Below are positions 5,670-6,932 of a DNA stretch of 6,932 nucleotides, in pieces. The notes under the pieces are model-generated. The model did no database searches, was not told the origin of the DNA, and saw only the letters and a program-made list of their open reading frames with translations. This DNA comes from an uncultured Blautia sp. (GTDB lineage: Bacteria; Bacillota; Clostridia; Lachnospirales; Lachnospiraceae): contig CAKRKL010000104.1 of the NCBI GenBank assembly GCA_934358405.1, positions 1 through 6,932 on the forward strand, given 5' to 3'. Every line of letters begins with the position of its first letter. Positions within the stretch are counted from its first letter, which is position 1. The translations under genes and the position numbers were made by a program.

Positions 5670-5721
5670 ATGAGCCACCCCGAATGCAGTTCTCTACAAA
5701 TTGCCTTTCAAGGTGACTCAT
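5670..5721 (-). promoter_or_regulatory. Intercistronic hairpin between binding-protein and permease genes
   Basis: In the leftward mRNA, ATGAGTCACC (5721-5712) pairs with GGTGGCTCAT (5679-5670): 10 bp with one G-U pair and a 32-nt loop. No T-tract follows, so it does not look like a terminator. Hairpins at this place in binding-protein operons commonly protect the upstream message from 3' decay, giving more binding protein than permease; that role is inferred here. Confidence 0.5.
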
Positions 5722-5786
5722 ATTATCGGGCCGCTTATAACTATTCTGTATCTTTACAGTTACAACAACCTATACTATTTGTTCTA

Positions 5787-6566
5787 TCAATCAGCTTTTA
5801 CAATGATAACCTGGCTTGCATTTGCATAAGTGTCTGTAAAATCAACGCTCTCCAGACGATCCTCTGTAACAGTCATTCCAGCAGCACCAAAGTCAGCTTT
5901 TCCAGACTGTACAGCTGCAAGGATTGCATCAAATTCCATGTCATCGATTTCAAGCTCATAGCCAAGCTTGTCGCAGATTGCCTGTGCGATATCCGCATCA
6001 ATACCAACAATGCTGTCACCCTCACGATATTCATATGGCTCGAATTCAGCATTTGTAGCCATTACCAGAGTTCCATTGGAGCGGTCAACATCTTCCGGGG
6101 ACTCATATGGTGTCTCACCAATATTGTCACCGATGTAGTTGTTCATAATATCATCAACAGTTCCGTCTTCTTTCAGTTCTTTTAAAGCTCCGTTGATCTT
6201 ATCAAGAAGCTCGTCATTGCCTTTCTTCAGGCAGATTGCATACTCTTCTTCTACAAATGGCTCATCCAGGATCTTCAGTCCGTCTGCATTCTCAACAAAC
6301 TTCTGAGCCGGCTGGGAATCAATAATCACACAATCGATCTGGCCTGACATAAGTGCCTGGATTGCTTCGCTTCCTTTGCTGTAACGCTTAACAGTCGCGC
6401 CATCCTTCTCATATTCACTTGCTTCAATATCACCGGTTGTACCAAGCTGTACACCGATGGTAGCATTTTTCAGATCATCTTTAGATTCAACAGTTGCCGC
6501 AGATACACCAGCGGTCATGGAAACTGCCATTACAGTACCAAGTGCAAGAGCTACTAATTTCTTCAT
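5787..6566 (-). CDS. Circularly permuted family-3 solute-binding protein of the amino acid importer
   Basis: A 259-residue secreted binding protein that captures the amino acid outside the membrane and delivers it to the permease. The parts of a family-3 binding protein are all present but in swapped order. Residues 25-145 carry what is normally the second half: VESKDDLK, GVQLGTTGD (38-46), DSQPA with Asp83, EEYAICLKKGN, and the closing helix INGALKELKEDGT (124-136). Residues 146-165 are a linker. Residues 166-259 carry what is normally the first half: LVMATNAEFEPYEY (167-180), GIDADIAQAI (188-197), and MTVTEDR-ESVDF with Arg237. Arg237 and Asp83 correspond to the family's usual amino acid carboxylate and amine contacts. 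Residues 1-23 are a signal peptide ending VSA with no lipobox cysteine. AGGAGG at 6580-6575 lies 8 nt before the ATG. One family domain's length argues for permutation, not duplication. Confidence 0.9.
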   Translation of the reverse strand: MKKLVALALGTVMAVSMTAGVSAATVESKDDLKNATIGVQLGTTGDIEASEYEKDGATVKRYSKGSEAIQALMSGQIDCVIIDSQPAQKFVENADGLKILDEPFVEEEYAICLKKGNDELLDKINGALKELKEDGTVDDIMNNYIGDNIGETPYESPEDVDRSNGTLVMATNAEFEPYEYREGDSIVGIDADIAQAICDKLGYELEIDDMEFDAILAAVQSGKADFGAAGMTVTEDRLESVDFTDTYANASQVIIVKAD

Positions 6567-6585
6567 ATTCTTTTCCTCCTCTTAA

Positions 6586-6609
6586 TTGCATATCAGAATA
6601 ATTATGCAA
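6586..6609. repeat. Inverted repeat in the leader of the importer operon
   Basis: TTGCATA (6586-6592) and TATGCAA (6603-6609) form a perfect 7-bp inverted repeat with a 10-nt spacer. It lies just upstream of the binding-protein ribosome site. It could be an operator or an mRNA hairpin. A nearby AATTTTCCGCATATT (6609-6623) matches the CodY consensus AATTTTCWGAAAATT at 12 of 15 positions, which is suggestive only in such AT-rich DNA. Confidence 0.4.
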
Positions 6610-6643
6610 ATTTTCCGCATATTCATTCATTTATCTTTTTCTC

Positions 6644-6671
6644 ATTTTATCAGCTTTTTTGAAAAATGCAA
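6644..6671 (-). promoter_or_regulatory. Promoter of the amino acid importer operon
   Basis: Leftward TTGCAT (6671-6666), a 16-nt spacer, and TAAAAT (6649-6644) preceded by TGA (extended -10). Transcription should begin near 6637, giving a ~70-nt AT-rich leader. Confidence 0.6.
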
Positions 6672-6679
6672 GCCTTTCC

Positions 6680-6714
6680 TTAAGATTCTTTACTTTTTGA
6701 TCTTAATTTTTTTT
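6680..6714 (+). terminator. Weak AT-rich hairpin with T8 tail, rightward
   Basis: TTAAGAT (6680-6686) pairs with ATCTTAA (6700-6706) over a 13-nt loop, followed by eight T (6707-6714). In the rightward direction this has terminator form, although the stem is short and has one G-C pair. No rightward gene precedes it; it might stop antisense transcription. In the leftward direction it has no T-tract. Confidence 0.3.
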
Positions 6715-6932
6715 AAAGAACTGTATTTGCCGTGATTTTCCCATTGCTTACCGTACATACAGATTTATTTGAGGATTCTGCTGTGGAGCCACTGTTTCCA
6801 ATATCGATATCAAAAAAATACCCCTCCCACAGATTTTGAATGGTTGTAGTTTCGCCTTTCTTACAAGCACTGTACGGGAATTGGTCTTATTTTTATAAGA
6901 AGATGCTTTTGCAGTATTTACGCCCTCACTTC
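6713..6932 (-). pseudogene. 3' end of a leftward gene, apparently frameshifted (partial)
   Basis: Leftward from the right edge, one frame reads SEGVNTAKASSYKNKTNS and then turns into basic, unlikely sequence. A second frame, open from 6886 to the TAA at 6713-6715, gives 57 residues that look coding, including YSACKKGETTTIQNLWEGY and ending SVCTVSNGKITANTVL. Joining the two needs one missing base near 6875-6886, for example one C of the CCC run. The ending SV-TVSNGKITA resembles the end of bacterial Ig-like (BIG_2-type) domains of secreted proteins, without the usual final strand. Possible explanations are a decayed gene, a base error in the sequence, or two unrelated open stretches. The importer operon's own promoter follows its stop by ~42 bp. 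Confidence 0.4.

Noticed and set aside
5670..6185. 171-codon rightward open frame opposite the binding-protein gene
   Set aside because: It is an antisense shadow rich in Cys, Ser and Ile with no ribosome site.

Overview
The window looks like chromosomal DNA of a low-to-moderate-GC Gram-positive anaerobe, most likely a Lachnospiraceae member (Blautia/Ruminococcus type). This is an inference from several signs: AGGAGG-type ribosome sites, TTGxxx-N17-TATAAT promoters, strong intrinsic terminators, an AsnA-type asparagine synthetase and a YqeA-like carbamate kinase. No rRNA, tRNA, CRISPR array, transposase or phage gene is visible.

Layout. (a) 1-46: start of a leftward gene whose first 15 codons look like an export signal, with a plausible promoter at 153-181. 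(b) 252-351: a -10 box, a C-rich stretch and a strong rightward terminator, which together could be a ~85-nt small RNA. (c) 379-1672: a carbamate kinase transcription unit. Its strong promoter (379-407) is separated from the gene by a 201-bp miniature inverted-repeat element (421-621). The element has 20-bp terminal inverted repeats and a perfect 7-bp flanking duplication, so the mRNA leader grew from about 30 to about 240 nt. (d) 1703-2572: a leftward gene for a zinc-ribbon, single-pass membrane protein with a 3 x 12-residue tandem repeat. (e) 2581-4180: a rightward asnA / CBS-pair operon. Its promoter lies back to back with that of the zinc-ribbon gene. (f) 6671-4191 leftward: a complete polar amino acid ABC importer operon, in the order binding protein, permease, ATPase. 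(g) 6713-6932: the 3' tail of a leftward gene that appears frameshifted and runs off the right edge.

How the genes work together. The importer operon brings in an amino acid, asnA makes asparagine from aspartate and ammonia, and the carbamate kinase interconverts carbamoyl phosphate and ATP plus carbamate/ammonia. The theme is nitrogen and amino acid metabolism, but only the importer genes and the asnA-CBS pair are physically coupled.

The most unusual item is the importer's binding protein. Its sequence is circularly permuted relative to the family-3 solute-binding fold: the segment that is normally C-terminal comes first and the normally N-terminal lobe segment comes last, with the new ends at one of the two hinge strands. 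It also has a signal peptide without a lipobox cysteine, unusual for a Gram-positive binding protein. The mobile element in the carbamate kinase leader is the second notable item.
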